Positions 5,175 through 5,630 of a stretch of DNA of 5,630 nucleotides are shown one piece after another. A model generated the notes under the pieces. It did not search any database. It was not told where the DNA came from and was given only the letters and a program-made list of their open reading frames with translations. Numbering within the stretch: position 1 is the stretch's first letter; the number at the start of each line of letters is the position of its first letter. The stretch comes from Gammaproteobacteria bacterium RIFCSPHIGHO2_12_FULL_37_14 (GTDB lineage Bacteria; Pseudomonadota; Gammaproteobacteria; DSM-16500), in the NCBI GenBank assembly GCA_001801485.1, contig MGXV01000037.1, positions 1-5,630 on the forward strand, read 5' to 3'. The position numbers were made by a program, and so were the translations under genes.

Positions 5175-5630
5175 TGCTTACCTCCTGGCTTGCTGATGTC
5201 GCATCTGATGTTATTTCTGAGGACGGTGTATTCAAGGTAGTAGATGCGATATTTTGCGATTTACCCTGTTTTAATAGTGTATCCAGCGGAAGGTACAACA
5301 AATTGTTGCTGGCATTGGAATCGACTAACACTTTGGTGGTATGGCTTAGTATGGTTTGTATTGTCTCAAGATACATACGTTCTCTGGTCACTTCAGGTGA
5401 GAGAGAATAAACATTCAATAAGGCCTGGTATCTTGCAATATTGGCTTGTGCTGTTAACACAACTTTTTGTTGATAGCCGATTGCATCTGCTAATGCACGT
5501 GCTGCCATACCTTGAGCAAGTGGAATGATTTTGCTTGCATAGGCTTGTGCTTGCTGAATATAAGTGGCCTTATCTTGGTCTGCTCTATTCACGTCATTAA
5601 ATGCCGCACGGACTTGATCTGGTGCTTGAG
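5161..5630 (-). CDS. hflK: HflK, C-terminal part of FtsH-modulating SPFH protein (5' end outside window)
   Basis: The frame is open through the right edge, giving about 155 C-terminal residues. The first visible residues (QAPDQVRAAFNDV) match the HflK segment APEPVKAAFDD of the family, followed by the coiled-coil stretch with YIQQAQAYASKIIPLAQG, the A...YQ.KVVLTAQ.N.ARY segment, and the conserved SPEVTRERMYLET...L. HflK typically continues with VDS....LLYLPLD, which is present. The last ~35 residues are a Ser/Thr/Asn-rich tail of low conservation, common in HflK. HflK forms alternating heteromers with HflC in the FtsH-enclosing cage. A GTG at 5592 is inside the conserved domain and is not a start. 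The stop TAA (5161-5163) lies inside hflC, so the pair is co-transcribed and probably translationally coupled. Confidence 0.95.
   Translation of the reverse strand, partial: QAPDQVRAAFNDVNRADQDKATYIQQAQAYASKIIPLAQGMAARALADAIGYQQKVVLTAQANIARYQALLNVYSLSPEVTRERMYLETIQTILSHTTKVLVDSNASNNLLYLPLDTLLKQGKSQNIASTTLNTPSSEITSDATSASQEVSNEVN
5181..5186 (-). promoter_or_regulatory. Consensus ribosome binding site of hflC inside the hflK tail
   Basis: AGGAGG on the - strand, 6 nt before the hflC ATG and within the last codons of hflK. It allows hflC independent, strong initiation, consistent with the need for near-equal HflK and HflC amounts in the complex. Confidence 0.7.

Noticed and set aside
5174..5528. 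Two + strand ORFs over hflK and the hflK/hflC junction
   Set aside because: Shadows of hflK, whose frame is confirmed by conserved family motifs.
5161..5592. GTG 5592 as a true start giving a short 143-aa protein
   Set aside because: The frame is open to the window edge and encodes conserved HflK sequence upstream of the GTG.
1..5630. tRNA, rRNA, CRISPR array, insertion sequence or attachment site
   Set aside because: No cloverleaf-like CCA-ended segment, regularly spaced repeats, transposase motif or flanking duplication was seen by eye.

Overview
The window is AT-rich (mid-to-high 30s % G+C by eye) and reads as a chromosomal segment of a host-associated gammaproteobacterium, most likely of the order Legionellales (Legionella, Coxiella, Rickettsiella, Berkiella or Aquicella relatives). 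The reasons are the low G+C, a gammaproteobacterial HflK/HflC pair, and next to it an ankyrin-repeat protein whose size and layout resemble the Legionella core effector AnkH/LegA3. The genus cannot be fixed from this sequence alone.

Left part, + strand (1-984): the 3' end of a DUF692/MNIO (multinuclear non-heme iron oxidase, UPF0276) gene overlaps a complete DUF2063 (HvfC/BufC-type) gene. This is the core of a bufferin/Hvf-type operon in which the oxidase and its partner modify a cysteine-containing precursor peptide. The precursor and the N-terminal part of the oxidase would lie to the left of the window.

Middle, + strand (985-2096): a gene with its own good sigma70-like promoter and ribosome binding site encodes an unrecognised 336-aa protein. 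It has a two-helix membrane hairpin, a long charged helical tail and a glutamate cluster near the C-terminus, and is a candidate secreted or inner-membrane protein. It converges, with a 20-nt gap, on the ankyrin gene.

Middle right, - strand (2117-4062, read right to left): a two-gene unit with its own promoter. First comes a 182-aa cysteine-free, tryptophan-free, probably disordered protein. Eight bases later comes a 462-aa protein with four ankyrin-type repeats followed by a domain with a His...Asp...Gln-x4-Cys arrangement like CE-clan (Ulp1/YopJ-type) cysteine proteases. This is the most interesting locus in the window.

Gap 4063-4244: holds the promoter of the two-gene unit (- strand), an AT-rich inverted repeat, and the start of a doubtful 53-codon + strand ORF.

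Right part, - strand (4245-5630): hflC complete and the 3' part of hflK, overlapping by 14 bases. Together they form the SPFH membrane complex that surrounds and modulates the FtsH protease.

No tRNA, rRNA, CRISPR array, insertion sequence or strong intrinsic terminator was seen.
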